Origin: Ilumatobacter sp.
GTDB lineage: Bacteria; Actinomycetota; Acidimicrobiia; Acidimicrobiales; Ilumatobacteraceae
Length of the DNA: 64,000 nucleotides
Direction: 5' to 3'
Assembly: GCA_018666235.1 (NCBI GenBank)
Contig: JABJAB010000015.1
Location: 18,349-82,348 of the forward strand
This document shows, one piece after another, positions 1 through 8,262 of this stretch. The first letter of the stretch is position 1. The number at the start of each line of letters is the position of its first letter. Made by a program: the position numbers and the translations under genes. Under the pieces are notes generated by a model. The model had not been told where the DNA came from and ran no database searches. It saw nothing but the letters and a program-made list of their open reading frames with translations.

Positions 1-45
1 AGATTCGCAGGAAGGCCTGACCCGGCTGGATGCGGGTGACGCCGT

Positions 46-1014
46 TCAGGTCGAGGTGACGACAAACGTGTCCGCGGATGCGACGAATTCGGTGCTTGGT
101 GCCAGGTAAAGCTGCTCGCCGGCGACGGAGAGAGCGAGTTCGTGGCCCGTCGAGGTGTGGTGTTCCCCGGCGTCGAGCCAGATCAACTGCACACCTGCCT
201 CCGGGAGTTCGTACCGACCGTCGACCACCTGCATGACCGGTTCGGCCAGTGGCGTTGGATCGACGATGTCGAGGAGCAGGTCGATGTCGACATGCTTGAC
301 GGTGAGGCCGCCGCGGACGACGTTGTCGCTCGCTTGCATCAGCTCGATGCCAGAACCTCTCAGGTAGCCGTGCAGGTTCCCTGCGGTGAGGTGGAGGGCT
401 TCGCCAGGCAGCAGTGAGACGTGATTGAGGAGCAGTGTCACGGCCACGCTTGGATCGCCGGGATACATGGTGTCCAGCTGCTGCACCCACATCGCTTCGG
501 GCCGATCGCTTGACGCGCACGCCTGCACAGCTGAAGCTGGATCAAGCTCGCCGCGGTACAGGCGATGCATTGCTGTCCCGGCACCCTCGGCTGCCACCAC
601 ATGGGCGAGATCGTCAGCACCGATTGCCTGCAGCAGTTCGATGGTTCGGGCTTCGGGCCTGACTCCACACAAGGCCTCGAATGGCGTGAGTGCGACGAGG
701 AGTTCGGGCTTGGCATACGGGTCGGCGAACACGCCGCTGTCGAATCCCTCGCGTGCTTGTGCGATGGTGGGGTGTGCTTGCAGCGAGAGCGGTTCGGCCG
801 CGCTGAGGACCTTCAAAAGGTAGGGCAACTCGCCGGTGAGGGTGGTCAGCGGTGATCCATCGGCGAGCTGCGTGGGGCCATTGGGGTGCGTGCCGAGCCA
901 TAACTCTGCCCACGGTTGGCCGTCGGGTACGAGCCCCAGGAGTTCTGGCAAGAAGTGCGTATCGCCCCAGGCGTAGTGTTGGACGAACCCCTTGACTGGG
1001 CGTCCCGAGGTCAC
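46..1014 (-). CDS. manA: Mannose-6-phosphate isomerase, class I
   Basis: Interconverts fructose-6-phosphate and mannose-6-phosphate, feeding GDP-mannose and mannosylated glycolipid or glycan synthesis in the cytoplasm. The 322-residue product starts with a VKGFVQHYAWG motif typical of type I phosphomannose isomerases. It also carries the zinc-site segment PLSLQAHP and a GNLHGYLRGSGIELMQASDN cupin segment. A longer open frame extends upstream, but the GTG at 1014 overlaps the stop of the upstream metallo-beta-lactamase gene by GTGA (1011-1014) and places the conserved N-terminus at residue 8, so I chose it. It is the last gene of a three-gene minus-strand unit with a formaldehyde dehydrogenase, a partnership that makes no obvious biochemical sense. 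Confidence 0.9.
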   Translation of the reverse strand: MTSGRPVKGFVQHYAWGDTHFLPELLGLVPDGQPWAELWLGTHPNGPTQLADGSPLTTLTGELPYLLKVLSAAEPLSLQAHPTIAQAREGFDSGVFADPYAKPELLVALTPFEALCGVRPEARTIELLQAIGADDLAHVVAAEGAGTAMHRLYRGELDPASAVQACASSDRPEAMWVQQLDTMYPGDPSVAVTLLLNHVSLLPGEALHLTAGNLHGYLRGSGIELMQASDNVVRGGLTVKHVDIDLLLDIVDPTPLAEPVMQVVDGRYELPEAGVQLIWLDAGEHHTSTGHELALSVAGEQLYLAPSTEFVASADTFVVTST

Positions 1015-1637
1015 AGGTTGAGTTCGGCGGCGCGGGCGAGGACGCCGGCGCGTTCGGCGCCGATGGTGGTGCTGTCGCCATGGCCGGTGTGGACGACGGT
1101 GTGGTCGGGCAGTTCGAGCAGCACGTTGCGGATTGTCGCGAGAATGGTCGGCTCGTCGGAGTAGACGCGGCCGGTAGCGCCAGGCCCGCCGCAGAACAGT
1201 GTGTCGCCACTGATAACGGCGCCGGTCGCGACGTCGTGGAAGCAACAGCAGCCCGGGGAGTGTCCGGGCGTGTGCAAGATGCCGAGCTCGTGACCGCCGG
1301 CGCTGATCGTGCGGCCCGGCTCGAGTGGGCCATCGAAGTCGTGATCGGGGTGGACGACATCCCAAAGAAATCGGTCGAACTCGTGGAGGAGGATCGGCGC
1401 ATCAACTGCCTCGCGCAGCGCGACTGCGGCGTTGATGTGATCGTTGTGGCCATGCGTCAACACGATGCCGGTGACGTTGCGGCCGTTGACGGCGTCCAGG
1501 ATCGGCTGATGATCATGCGCCGCGTCGAAGATCACGACTTCTTTGTCGTCGCCAACCAACCAGATGTTGTTGGTGACCTCCCACTCGCCGCCGTCGAGGG
1601 CGAAGATGCCGTCAGTGGTGACCAGCTCGATCGTCAC
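1011..1637 (-). CDS. Metallo-beta-lactamase fold hydrolase (MscR partner)
   Basis: Predicted zinc-dependent hydrolase of 208 residues. It has the metal motif THGHNDH at about 61-67, HTPGHSPG at about 122-129, SGDTLF and a late HTGHGD. In mycobacteria a homologous MBL gene lies beside the mycothiol-dependent formaldehyde dehydrogenase gene and is thought to act on the S-formylmycothiol product or a related thioester; here too it directly follows that gene. Start chosen at GTG 1637, which overlaps the upstream stop by GTGA (1634-1637); the open frame extends further upstream only as a shadow of the dehydrogenase. Family is certain; the formyl-mycothiol substrate is inferred from context. Confidence 0.9.
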   Translation of the reverse strand: MTIELVTTDGIFALDGGEWEVTNNIWLVGDDKEVVIFDAAHDHQPILDAVNGRNVTGIVLTHGHNDHINAAVALREAVDAPILLHEFDRFLWDVVHPDHDFDGPLEPGRTISAGGHELGILHTPGHSPGCCCFHDVATGAVISGDTLFCGGPGATGRVYSDEPTILATIRNVLLELPDHTVVHTGHGDSTTIGAERAGVLARAAELNL

Positions 1638-2719
1638 AGCACCACCACGGAGCGGAGCACATCGCCGCGCTCCATCTTGTGAAACGCCTCTTCGACGTCG
1701 TCGAGTTTGATGGTCTCCGAGACGAAACCGCCGAGGTCGAGCCGTCCCTGCAGGTAGAGATCGATGAGCATCGGGAAGTCGCGCTCGGGCAAGCAGTCGC
1801 CGTACCACGACGACTTGAGCGAGCCGCCACGGCCGAAGATTTCGATGTACGGCAGCTCGATGGTCATCTCGGGATTGGGCACGCCGACGAGCACGACAGT
1901 GCCAGCAAGATCGCGCGCCTCGAAGCACTGCTTGTAGACGTCGGGATGGCCAATCGCTTCGATGCACACATCTGCACCGTTGCCGTCGGTCACGGACCGA
2001 ATGAACTCGACTGGGTCGGTGTTCTTTGAATTGACCATGTGTGTTGCCCCGAACTGCTGAGCCCATTCGAGCTTGCGGTCGTCGATGTCGACGGCAATGA
2101 TTTTTGATGCTCCGGCGAGCTTGGCGCCAGCTATCGCGGCATCGCCGACGCCACCGCAACCGAAGACGGCAACGCTTTGGCCGCGCGAGACCCCGCCCGT
2201 ATTGATCGCTGCGCCGATGCCGGCCATGACGCCGCACCCGAGCAGCCCGGCCACGGTGGCCGGCGCTTCGGGGTTGACCTTGGTGCACTGTCCGGAGTGG
2301 ACGAGCGTCTTCTCGCAGAAGGCGCCGATGCCGAGAGCGGGTGACAGCTCCGTGCCGTCGGTGAGCGTCATTTTCTGCTCAGCGTTGTGTGTGTCGAAGC
2401 AGTACTGCGGCTGTCCCCGCTTGCACGCCCGGCAGTTGCCGCACACAGCGCGCCAGTTGAGAATGACAAAATCACCGGGCACAACGTTGGTGACGCCCTC
2501 ACCGATGGATTCGACGATGCCCGCCGCCTCGTGCCCGAGCAGAAAGGGGAACTCGTCGTTGATTCCACCTTCGCGGTAGTGGAGGTCGGTGTGGCAGACG
2601 CCGCAAGCCTGAATGGCGACGACGGCCTCGCCCGGACCGGGATCTGGAATGACGATGGTTTCGAGCGTGACTGGCTCGCCCTTGGCCTTGGCAATAATTC
2701 CGCGTACTTCCTGACTCAT
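1634..2719 (-). CDS. mscR: S-(hydroxymethyl)mycothiol dehydrogenase
   Basis: Zinc- and NAD-dependent medium-chain alcohol dehydrogenase of 361 residues that oxidises the formaldehyde-mycothiol adduct and may also reduce S-nitrosomycothiol. Visible features are the catalytic zinc segment with Cys42 (CGVCHTD) and GHE at 62-64, four structural-zinc cysteines at 93, 96, 99 and 107, and the nucleotide-binding stretch GCGGVGDAAIAGAKLAG. Length and motifs fit the MscR/AdhE2 group rather than glutathione-dependent ADH3. It leads a coupled operon with an MBL hydrolase and manA, and is divergent from a lipoprotein gene about 60 bases away. It implies that the host makes mycothiol, although no mycothiol synthesis gene is in the window. 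Confidence 0.92.
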   Translation of the reverse strand: MSQEVRGIIAKAKGEPVTLETIVIPDPGPGEAVVAIQACGVCHTDLHYREGGINDEFPFLLGHEAAGIVESIGEGVTNVVPGDFVILNWRAVCGNCRACKRGQPQYCFDTHNAEQKMTLTDGTELSPALGIGAFCEKTLVHSGQCTKVNPEAPATVAGLLGCGVMAGIGAAINTGGVSRGQSVAVFGCGGVGDAAIAGAKLAGASKIIAVDIDDRKLEWAQQFGATHMVNSKNTDPVEFIRSVTDGNGADVCIEAIGHPDVYKQCFEARDLAGTVVLVGVPNPEMTIELPYIEIFGRGGSLKSSWYGDCLPERDFPMLIDLYLQGRLDLGGFVSETIKLDDVEEAFHKMERGDVLRSVVVL

Positions 2720-2778
2720 GGCGCAGACGGTAGCGCAGCGCGCTCAGTCGAGTGGGAACGACAGCTAATCTGCCAACG

Positions 2779-3396
2779 ATGTACGGCGGGCGGTTCTTGC
2801 TGCTTCTGGCCGCCGCCGCGTTGACTGCAGCCTGCTCGTCTGATGGGCAGGCCGTCGAGTATCCAGACGGTGTTGCACTCCTTGTGAACGATGGCGACGA
2901 AAGTCGAGCCTCGAACACGCTCCTGGCTCCCGCTCTGCTGGTGGTGACTGATGACGGACGGGTGATCTATTCGGCTCCTGCGGGGCAAGCCCGAGCGGGG
3001 CTGTTGCTCGCCGATGTGTGGGAGCAATCGCTGACGACAGCGGGCGTCGCCCTCGTTGACGAAGCGGTTGCTCGGGGAGCAGCGCCGGAGGATCTCGCGG
3101 CGCTCTCTACCGTCGTTGGCGATGAGCTGGGCGACGTCTCATTCTTCCTCCCAGACCGCTACGACTACGTCGCTCGAGTGTTGGGGCCGGCGCAGGCCTT
3201 CTCGGAGTCTGAGAACCCGGTGATCGACTGGCCACAGAACGCGTCGCGGCGGCTTCGAGACGAGGGGTGTTTCTCTCTGCCTGACGTTGAGGTCGGTGAG
3301 CTCTTCGAGACCGCAGCAGCGGACAGCGTGTTCGTGGACGACGGCTTCGTCTATGTGGTCAATGCTCGACTGGCGTGGCCAGGCCTGTCCTGCTGA
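2779..3396 (+). CDS. Putative lipoprotein of unknown function
   Basis: A 205-residue protein beginning with a hydrophobic segment and lipobox LTAAC, so Cys19 would be lipidated and the protein anchored outside the cytoplasmic membrane. A GTG at 2752 is also in frame, but ATG 2779 puts a basic residue and the hydrophobic core in normal signal-peptide positions. The mature part has no motif I recognise; it is mixed acidic with a segment rich in charged and aromatic residues (FFLPDRYDYVARVLGP) and a C-terminal pair of cysteines. It is divergent from mscR and ends 8 bases from the tail of nucS. Confidence 0.75.
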   Translation: MYGGRFLLLLAAAALTAACSSDGQAVEYPDGVALLVNDGDESRASNTLLAPALLVVTDDGRVIYSAPAGQARAGLLLADVWEQSLTTAGVALVDEAVARGAAPEDLAALSTVVGDELGDVSFFLPDRYDYVARVLGPAQAFSESENPVIDWPQNASRRLRDEGCFSLPDVEVGELFETAAADSVFVDDGFVYVVNARLAWPGLSC

Positions 3397-3404
3397 CCGG
3401 ATCG

Positions 3405-4082
3405 TCAGAACAGTCGGAGCTCGTCGGGTTTCATGCCGCGCAGCTCGTCGTAGTCGACTTCGACCCACGTGAAGCCGCGAGATTCAGCGAGCACCTTGGC
3501 TTGCGGTTTGACGACCTGCGCAACGAACACCCCGCGGATGTCGCCGAGCGAGGAGTCGAGCTTCAAGCGCTCGATGTAGCGAGTGAGCTGCTCGACGCCG
3601 TCGATCTCGCCGCGTCGTTTGACCTCGACGGCAACGACAATGTCCGCCTCGTCGCGACAGACGAGATCGATTGGTCCGATGGCGGTGGGGTACTCGCGTC
3701 GGACGAGCGTGAGTCCGTCCTCAATGGCCGCAGGGCTTGCTGCCAGTAACTCCTGGAGGTGTGCCTCAACGCCATCTTTCTGGAGGCCTGGGTCCGTGCC
3801 CAACTCATGGTCGGAATCGCTGAACACCTCGTGGAGTGTGATTGTCAGCGTTTCCTTCTTGGGATTCGTGACAATCCAACGATGACGGCCAGCTGATTCG
3901 TTGTGTTCTTCGACCACCTTGTTCGGCGCGTTCATCCAGTTCAGCGGCTTGTAGGCGCCACCGTCAGCATGGATGGCCACGCAGCCGTCGGCTTTGACCA
4001 TGATCAACCGGTTGGCCTCAGGGAGGTGGGCAGCCAACTTGCCTGCGTAGTCAACGGAACAGCGGGCAATGACCAGGCGCAC
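3405..4082 (-). CDS. nucS: Mismatch-specific endonuclease NucS/EndoMS
   Basis: Double-strand endonuclease that replaces MutS/MutL mismatch repair in most actinobacteria and many archaea. The 225-residue product matches family length. The N-terminal dimerisation half starts MRLVIARCSVDYAGKL and contains GAYKPLNWMNAPN, which helps bind DNA. The C-terminal RecB-like nuclease half carries DLVCRDEADIVVAVEVKRRGEIDGVEQL with the Asp-Glu-x-Lys catalytic core. Start is GTG at 4082. It is convergent with the lipoprotein gene and followed upstream by the UbiB-family kinase gene on the same strand. In this group the protein is normally recruited through the DNA sliding clamp. Confidence 0.95.
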   Translation of the reverse strand: MRLVIARCSVDYAGKLAAHLPEANRLIMVKADGCVAIHADGGAYKPLNWMNAPNKVVEEHNESAGRHRWIVTNPKKETLTITLHEVFSDSDHELGTDPGLQKDGVEAHLQELLAASPAAIEDGLTLVRREYPTAIGPIDLVCRDEADIVVAVEVKRRGEIDGVEQLTRYIERLKLDSSLGDIRGVFVAQVVKPQAKVLAESRGFTWVEVDYDELRGMKPDELRLF

Positions 4083-4105
4083 GGGGTGCGACGCTACCGC
4101 ATTGA

Positions 4106-5734
4106 TCAGCGAGTCGATTCGACGTGGGCCTGCATGCGCTTCTGGATCAGCGCTCGACGTTCCTGCAGTTCCTTGTACGTGATCGAGTTCACATCGGCTT
4201 CGAGGCCCATGCTCGCCTTGACACCATCGAGGTCGAACTCGACGGCGGACGGGTCAACACCGAGTTCGCGCCCCAGCCGTTCTCCATGCTTCTGCGCGAA
4301 GAGCATGGAAATGTTTGCCACTTCGCTGAGCAGATCAAGGTCGGGTGCGAGTCGAGCGATGGCGCCGTCGAGAAACACGAGGTTCTTGACGTAGAGCATC
4401 AACTCCTTGGGCAGCTTTGCGCCATACCCGAGCAAGGCCTTGACGATTCGCTGGACCTCGGTGACCATCTCTTCGCCGGTGAGCGTGGTCGGGTCGATCA
4501 CGTCTCGGTCGAGTCGCAGGTCAGAAATGACCGCATCGAGATCTGTGTCGGCAGGAAGCGCACCGAGATCGCGTAACGCTGCCATCTGGCCTTTGACGTC
4601 GTTGGTGGTCGCACCCAACATGAGCCGTAAGAAGGCGTTGCGGCGCGGGCCGCTGAGACGACCGACGATGCCATAGTCGAGCAGGGCGGTTCGACCGTCT
4701 TCGAGAACGAAGAGGTTGCCGCCGTGGAGGTCGCCGTGGAAGATGCCCTCCACCACGGCTCCTTCCATGAAGGCGACCATCGCAGTACGCACCACGTCTT
4801 CGGTGTCGATCCCTGCATCTTGCATGCCAGCGACGTCGTCGAAGTTGAAGCCGTACACCCGCTCCATCACGAGTACTCGGCGCGTGACCAACGTGGGGTG
4901 AGGCCGCGGGACGACGTAGCGATCTTGCTCGAGGTCGTGCAGCATTGCCGCAACATCGAGCATGTTGGCCGCTTCCATCCGGAAGTCGAGTTCTTCGACG
5001 ATCGTCTCGGCGAAAAGTTCGACGAGCGACGGAGGGTTGGCAAGGGCCGCGACCGGGATGCGGCCGACGAGGTGCGGGGCCAGCCAGGCCATGACGCGGA
5101 GGTCTTTACGGACGAATTGCGACACCGATGGTCGCTGTACCTTGACGACGACGTTTTCGCCGGTGAGCAGAGTTGCGCCATGGACCTGCGCGATTGAAGC
5201 TGCTGCCAGAGCAGTTTCGTCGAACGATGAAAAGACATCCTCGAGTCGAGCGCCCAGGTCTTCTTCGACCGTGCGCCGGACGACATCAAAGGGTTCGGCG
5301 GGCACCTGGTCACGGCACTTCTTGAATTCCTCGACCAATTCGGCGGGGAAGAGCCCTTCGCCGGACGAGATGATCTGACCGAGTTTGATGTAGGTCGGCC
5401 CGAGGTGCTCCGCAGCCTCACGGAGGCGCTGTGAGATGACGGCTCGGCTTGCCTCTGGTGTGTCGAAAGCGCCACGGCGTTTCTGGATCAACCACGGCAC
5501 CACAGCGCGACCGAGGCGCGACGACACCGTCAGCACTCGCGACCCTGGTGGCAATCTTGAGGGCTTCGTCAGTTGCGGAACCTCGGCCTGCGCAGCTGCT
5601 CGCAGCGTCGCAGCAAGGCCGAGCCAGCGGACGTCGTCGCGCTGGACTTCCCACGGACCGGCCTCGGTGAACGCTGCCCAGGCCCGATCGGCGCCAGCAG
5701 TGTGGGCAGTAGTGGAGCCGGAGGCAGTCGACAT
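4106..5734 (-). CDS. UbiB/AarF/ABC1-family atypical kinase
   Basis: A 542-residue member of the ABC1 (UbiB/ADCK) protein-kinase-like family. Typical motifs include the KLGQIIS-type KxGQ motif, an Ala-rich nucleotide loop (LAAASIAQVHGA), the lysine strand VVVKVQRP, the ELDFRMEAANM helix, and FHGDLHGGNLFVLEDG followed by LLDYGIVGRL for the catalytic loop and metal-binding Asp. In quinone-making bacteria these proteins support isoprenoid-lipid metabolism; in actinobacteria the role is unsettled. The start at ATG 5734 was chosen over one 36 bases upstream because it begins a conventional MSTASGS leader. No ubiquinone or menaquinone genes are adjacent. Confidence 0.88.
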   Translation of the reverse strand: MSTASGSTTAHTAGADRAWAAFTEAGPWEVQRDDVRWLGLAATLRAAAQAEVPQLTKPSRLPPGSRVLTVSSRLGRAVVPWLIQKRRGAFDTPEASRAVISQRLREAAEHLGPTYIKLGQIISSGEGLFPAELVEEFKKCRDQVPAEPFDVVRRTVEEDLGARLEDVFSSFDETALAAASIAQVHGATLLTGENVVVKVQRPSVSQFVRKDLRVMAWLAPHLVGRIPVAALANPPSLVELFAETIVEELDFRMEAANMLDVAAMLHDLEQDRYVVPRPHPTLVTRRVLVMERVYGFNFDDVAGMQDAGIDTEDVVRTAMVAFMEGAVVEGIFHGDLHGGNLFVLEDGRTALLDYGIVGRLSGPRRNAFLRLMLGATTNDVKGQMAALRDLGALPADTDLDAVISDLRLDRDVIDPTTLTGEEMVTEVQRIVKALLGYGAKLPKELMLYVKNLVFLDGAIARLAPDLDLLSEVANISMLFAQKHGERLGRELGVDPSAVEFDLDGVKASMGLEADVNSITYKELQERRALIQKRMQAHVESTR

Positions 5735-5978
5735 GACCTCAAGGATGCCGGAAACCTGGGGAATGAGCATCGCTGAGGGTGACGGAATCGTGAGTCAAGC
5801 GACACGTCGATCGTGCCGAAACAATGTCATGAGCGCGATCTTCTTCACTGCCGCCGAAGTGTGTGTGCTGTCGGGCTTCGCTGCCGGCCTCTTCCGTAAA
5901 CGAGCAGTTCTGCGTCCCGGGATTGCTCGAGTTCACCACTGATTGCCGCGCGCCGCCGCACAGCTGCCAACATTGGGC

Positions 5979-6446
5979 ATGGCAGAACGCCCCTTCAACG
6001 TGCTCGGTATTCAGCAGATCGCGATCGGAGGTCTTGACAAATCTGCGCTCTCCGGCCTGTGGTCTGGTCTGTTCGGCGTCACCAAAGTGGGTGACTACGT
6101 CAGCGAGTCGGAAAACGTCGACGAAGACATCCTCCAGCTGGGGACCGGCCCGCACGCAGTCGAGATCGACCTGATGCAACCGCTCAACCCTGATGTGTCA
6201 CCGAAGGTGCACGTGCCGACGCTCAATCATGTCGGTCTCTGGATTGACGATCTCGAAGCTGCCGTTGCCTGGTTGAGCGAGCAGGGTATGCGGTTCACGC
6301 CGGGCGGAATCCGCAAGGGGGCCTCCGGCCATGATGTGTGTTTCATCCACCCGAAGGGCAACGAAGCGACGCCGCAGTCAGGCGAGGGTGTGTTGATCGA
6401 GCTGGTTCAAGCGCCGTCTGATGTGATTGCTGCGCTGTCGTCCTGA
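5979..6446 (+). CDS. VOC (glyoxalase/bleomycin-resistance) family protein
   Basis: A 155-residue single-module vicinal-oxygen-chelate protein. It shows the repeated beta-alpha-beta pattern: GIQQIAIGGLDKSALSGLWSGLFG near the N-terminus and LNHVGLWIDDLEAAVAWLSEQGMRF in the second half, with a metal-ligand type glutamate near GEGVLIELVQ. It could be a lactoylglutathione-lyase-like or methylmalonyl-CoA-epimerase-like enzyme; the substrate cannot be told. I chose ATG 5979 rather than a TTG at 5943. Its 3' end overlaps the tail of the convergent small membrane protein gene by about 40 bases. Confidence 0.82.
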   Translation: MAERPFNVLGIQQIAIGGLDKSALSGLWSGLFGVTKVGDYVSESENVDEDILQLGTGPHAVEIDLMQPLNPDVSPKVHVPTLNHVGLWIDDLEAAVAWLSEQGMRFTPGGIRKGASGHDVCFIHPKGNEATPQSGEGVLIELVQAPSDVIAALSS

Positions 6447-6667
6447 GGCTCGGCAATGGTGTCGCCGGTGTCGCCGGTGCCGACCGTCGACGTTTTCCCG
6501 AGCGGTGAGGTGAACGCAAGGACGCCGCCCAGTACCAGGCCGACGACCGGAAGGACCACGACCAGGACACTGTCGAATGCGATGACACCGAAGATGATGA
6601 AGTCGACGGCGAGGAAAATGCCGAGCAGGAGCCCGAAAATCGGGCCGAGAATGCGCTTCACCATCAT
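6407..6667 (-). CDS. Small two-helix membrane protein
   Basis: An 86-residue protein with two hydrophobic segments (about 5-32 and 34-53) and a hydrophilic, Thr/Gly/Asp-rich C-terminal tail. The start is one of two adjacent ATGs (6667 or 6664); the first overlaps the stop of the upstream secreted-protein gene by ATGA (6664-6667), so the two are probably translated together. The segment after the second helix (LAFTSPLGKTSTVGTGD) looks like an extramembrane tail. No family recognised. It resembles small SipW-linked or surface-protein companion membrane proteins only in general character. Confidence 0.65.
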   Translation of the reverse strand: MMVKRILGPIFGLLLGIFLAVDFIIFGVIAFDSVLVVVLPVVGLVLGGVLAFTSPLGKTSTVGTGDTGDTIAEPQDDSAAITSDGA

Positions 6668-7191
6668 GCTGCGGCCTTGCTTCGAGCGGTCCAGGCCAAC
6701 CCGCCGAGTGCCAATGCGGTTCCGCCCAACGACAACGGGGTGATCGGAGAATCCCAGGGGCTGCCATCGAACGAGACCTTGACCGACCCCTCGCAGAAGA
6801 TGGCGCCATTCTCATTGTGTACGCCGCTGATGGTGAGTTCGACGTCGCGAGGCAACCAGTCGGAGAGTTCCCAGCTCACCGTGCCCGCCTTTCCGACGCC
6901 AGTCACCTCGGGTCCCCATGTCCATTGGTCGTCGAGGGTGATGCTGGGAATCCCAGGCGGCGTCTTGATCTCGACCTTCCCAGAAGCAGGCCGTGTGCCT
7001 TCGGCTACGGCGACGGACCCGGTGTAGTTCGCGGAGCCCGTGATTGGGACGACGTAGACGCCGCTGCTGGCATAGGGATCGATGGTGAACCCGCCAGCGA
7101 TCGTTGCCGATGCGGTGCACTGGCCGGTCGCGTTGGGTGCCAGGGTGGCGTTCGGGTCGAGGACCGAATCGTCACTCTGCGCGAGTGCCAC
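6664..7191 (-). CDS. Secreted or surface protein, start codon unresolved
   Basis: The frame encodes an exported protein with about 145 mature residues and a C-terminal hydrophobic stretch (LGGTALALGGLAWTA) ending in basic residues, suggesting a membrane anchor. Coordinates begin at the only plausible start, GTG 7191. However, the same frame upstream, back to about 7257, encodes a textbook signal peptide (RWRRLLLGTAGVAVLAGWG followed by SVALAQ, a good cleavage site). No ATG, GTG or TTG exists in frame before that segment, up to the stop at 7360-7362. An ATG at 7286 is out of frame by one base. Either a rare start codon is used, or the 5' end carries an indel. The gene is coupled by ATGA to the small membrane protein that follows. 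Confidence 0.55.
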   Translation of the reverse strand: MALAQSDDSVLDPNATLAPNATGQCTASATIAGGFTIDPYASSGVYVVPITGSANYTGSVAVAEGTRPASGKVEIKTPPGIPSITLDDQWTWGPEVTGVGKAGTVSWELSDWLPRDVELTISGVHNENGAIFCEGSVKVSFDGSPWDSPITPLSLGGTALALGGLAWTARSKAAA

Positions 7192-7359
7192 AGATCCCCA
7201 GCCAGCCAGGACTGCAACCCCTGCCGTGCCGAGCAGTAGCCGTCTCCAACGCGGTGGGCTCGGAGTGGGTTGCGTGGTGACACCATCGTCGCGGAGCGAC
7301 AGCGAAGCGTCAACCCCCGGGTTGGGCGGGGCGGCGACTGTCTCGTATCGGAACGGCGC

Positions 7360-8262
7360 TCAGAGCGAGAAATTCGGGGGACGCTTCTCGCGGAGTGCCG
7401 CAATGCCTTCGGCGTATTCGGCGGTTCCCATCGCGACGTCGAGGAGGCGAATCGAGTCGTTGACAGACTGGGCCGGGTCGTGGCGCAGGAGATCATCAGC
7501 GATCTGCTGCTTGGTGGTTGCTACAGCGAGTGGTCCGGTTGAGGCTGCGAGGTCGCGGGCATACTGCTGGGCAGCCGCGAGTGAAGCATCACCGTCGGCT
7601 TCGACGCCGTTCCAAAGACCCCAGTCGGCGGTGTTAGCCACTGTGACGATGCGCCCTGAGAGCAGGAGATCAGTGGCCCGGGCCACGCCGACGAGTCGCG
7701 GTAGCGTCCAGCTCATGCCGTACTCGGCGGGCAGCCCCAGTTTGGGTGCAGCGGTGGTGAGCTTTGCAGCTGCCGCACCGAAACGCAGGTCGGAGAAAAG
7801 GGCGAGGGCCAGGCCGACTCCGGCGCAGGCTCCGTTGACGGCCGCGATGATCGGCAGCCGGTAGCCCAACTGCCACGCGAAGTCCGCGTCGAGTCGGTCG
7901 CCGCCCCCTGGTTGAGCGACCTCTGGCGGCAGCCCGGTGTCGTAACCGCCTTTATCGACGTGGCCAGCCAGCGCCGCGGAATCGCCACCGACGCAGAAGG
8001 CCGGGGGAGTACCGGTGACGACGACGGCACGGACGCCGTTGCGATGTTCGAGGTCGGCCATCACCTGGCGGTACTCGGCGTGCATCTTGCCTGTCCAGGC
8101 GTTGTGGCGGTGTGGGCGATGCAACCAGACGGTTGCCACCGGGCCGTCAACCGCCCAGCGAACCGCCGATGCTTCGCCAGCGGCTGGCAAGCCATCGTTC
8201 GGTGGGATCGTCGGTGGGATGGTTGGCGGGATGGTTGGCGGGATGGTTGGCGGGTCGGTCAT
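7360..8262 (-). CDS. Enoyl-CoA hydratase/isomerase family protein with proline-rich repeat leader
   Basis: Crotonase-fold acyl-CoA enzyme, 300 residues. The oxyanion-hole strands are AFCVGGDSAAL and AAVNGACAGVGLALAL, followed by LGLPAEYGMSWTLPRLVG, which carries the second catalytic glutamate. The glutamate normally found in GGGCELA is not evident, so hydratase activity is not assured and an isomerase or hydrolase is possible. The first ~20 residues are a Pro-Pro-Thr-Ile repeat encoded by five 12-bp units. Start ATG 8262 overlaps the stop of the upstream cysQ-like gene by ATGA (8259-8262), which fixes it. Confidence 0.88.
   Translation of the reverse strand: MTDPPTIPPTIPPTIPPTIPPNDGLPAAGEASAVRWAVDGPVATVWLHRPHRHNAWTGKMHAEYRQVMADLEHRNGVRAVVVTGTPPAFCVGGDSAALAGHVDKGGYDTGLPPEVAQPGGGDRLDADFAWQLGYRLPIIAAVNGACAGVGLALALFSDLRFGAAAAKLTTAAPKLGLPAEYGMSWTLPRLVGVARATDLLLSGRIVTVANTADWGLWNGVEADGDASLAAAQQYARDLAASTGPLAVATTKQQIADDLLRHDPAQSVNDSIRLLDVAMGTAEYAEGIAALREKRPPNFSL
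8201..8260. repeat. Five 12-bp tandem units encoding PPTI repeats
   Basis: Five units of ggYgggatSgtY type run in phase with the start of the enoyl-CoA hydratase gene; the middle units at 8225-8236 and 8237-8248 are identical (ggcgggatggtt). Read on the minus strand they encode repeated Pro-Pro-Thr-Ile at the extreme N-terminus. In-frame 12-bp copy-number change would alter only the leader length. Confidence 0.85.

Noticed and set aside
2..109. A plus-strand frame open from the window edge to a TAA at 107-109, which could be the end of a gene cut by the window.
   Set aside because: It overlaps the 3' end of manA by 64 bases, is only 35 codons long and shows no recognisable motif; it cannot be separated from chance in this GC-rich sequence.
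5735..5978. A 244-base gap between the UbiB-family and VOC genes, inspected for RNA genes or small proteins.
   Set aside because: No tRNA-like fold, T-run terminator or frame with a motif could be supported.
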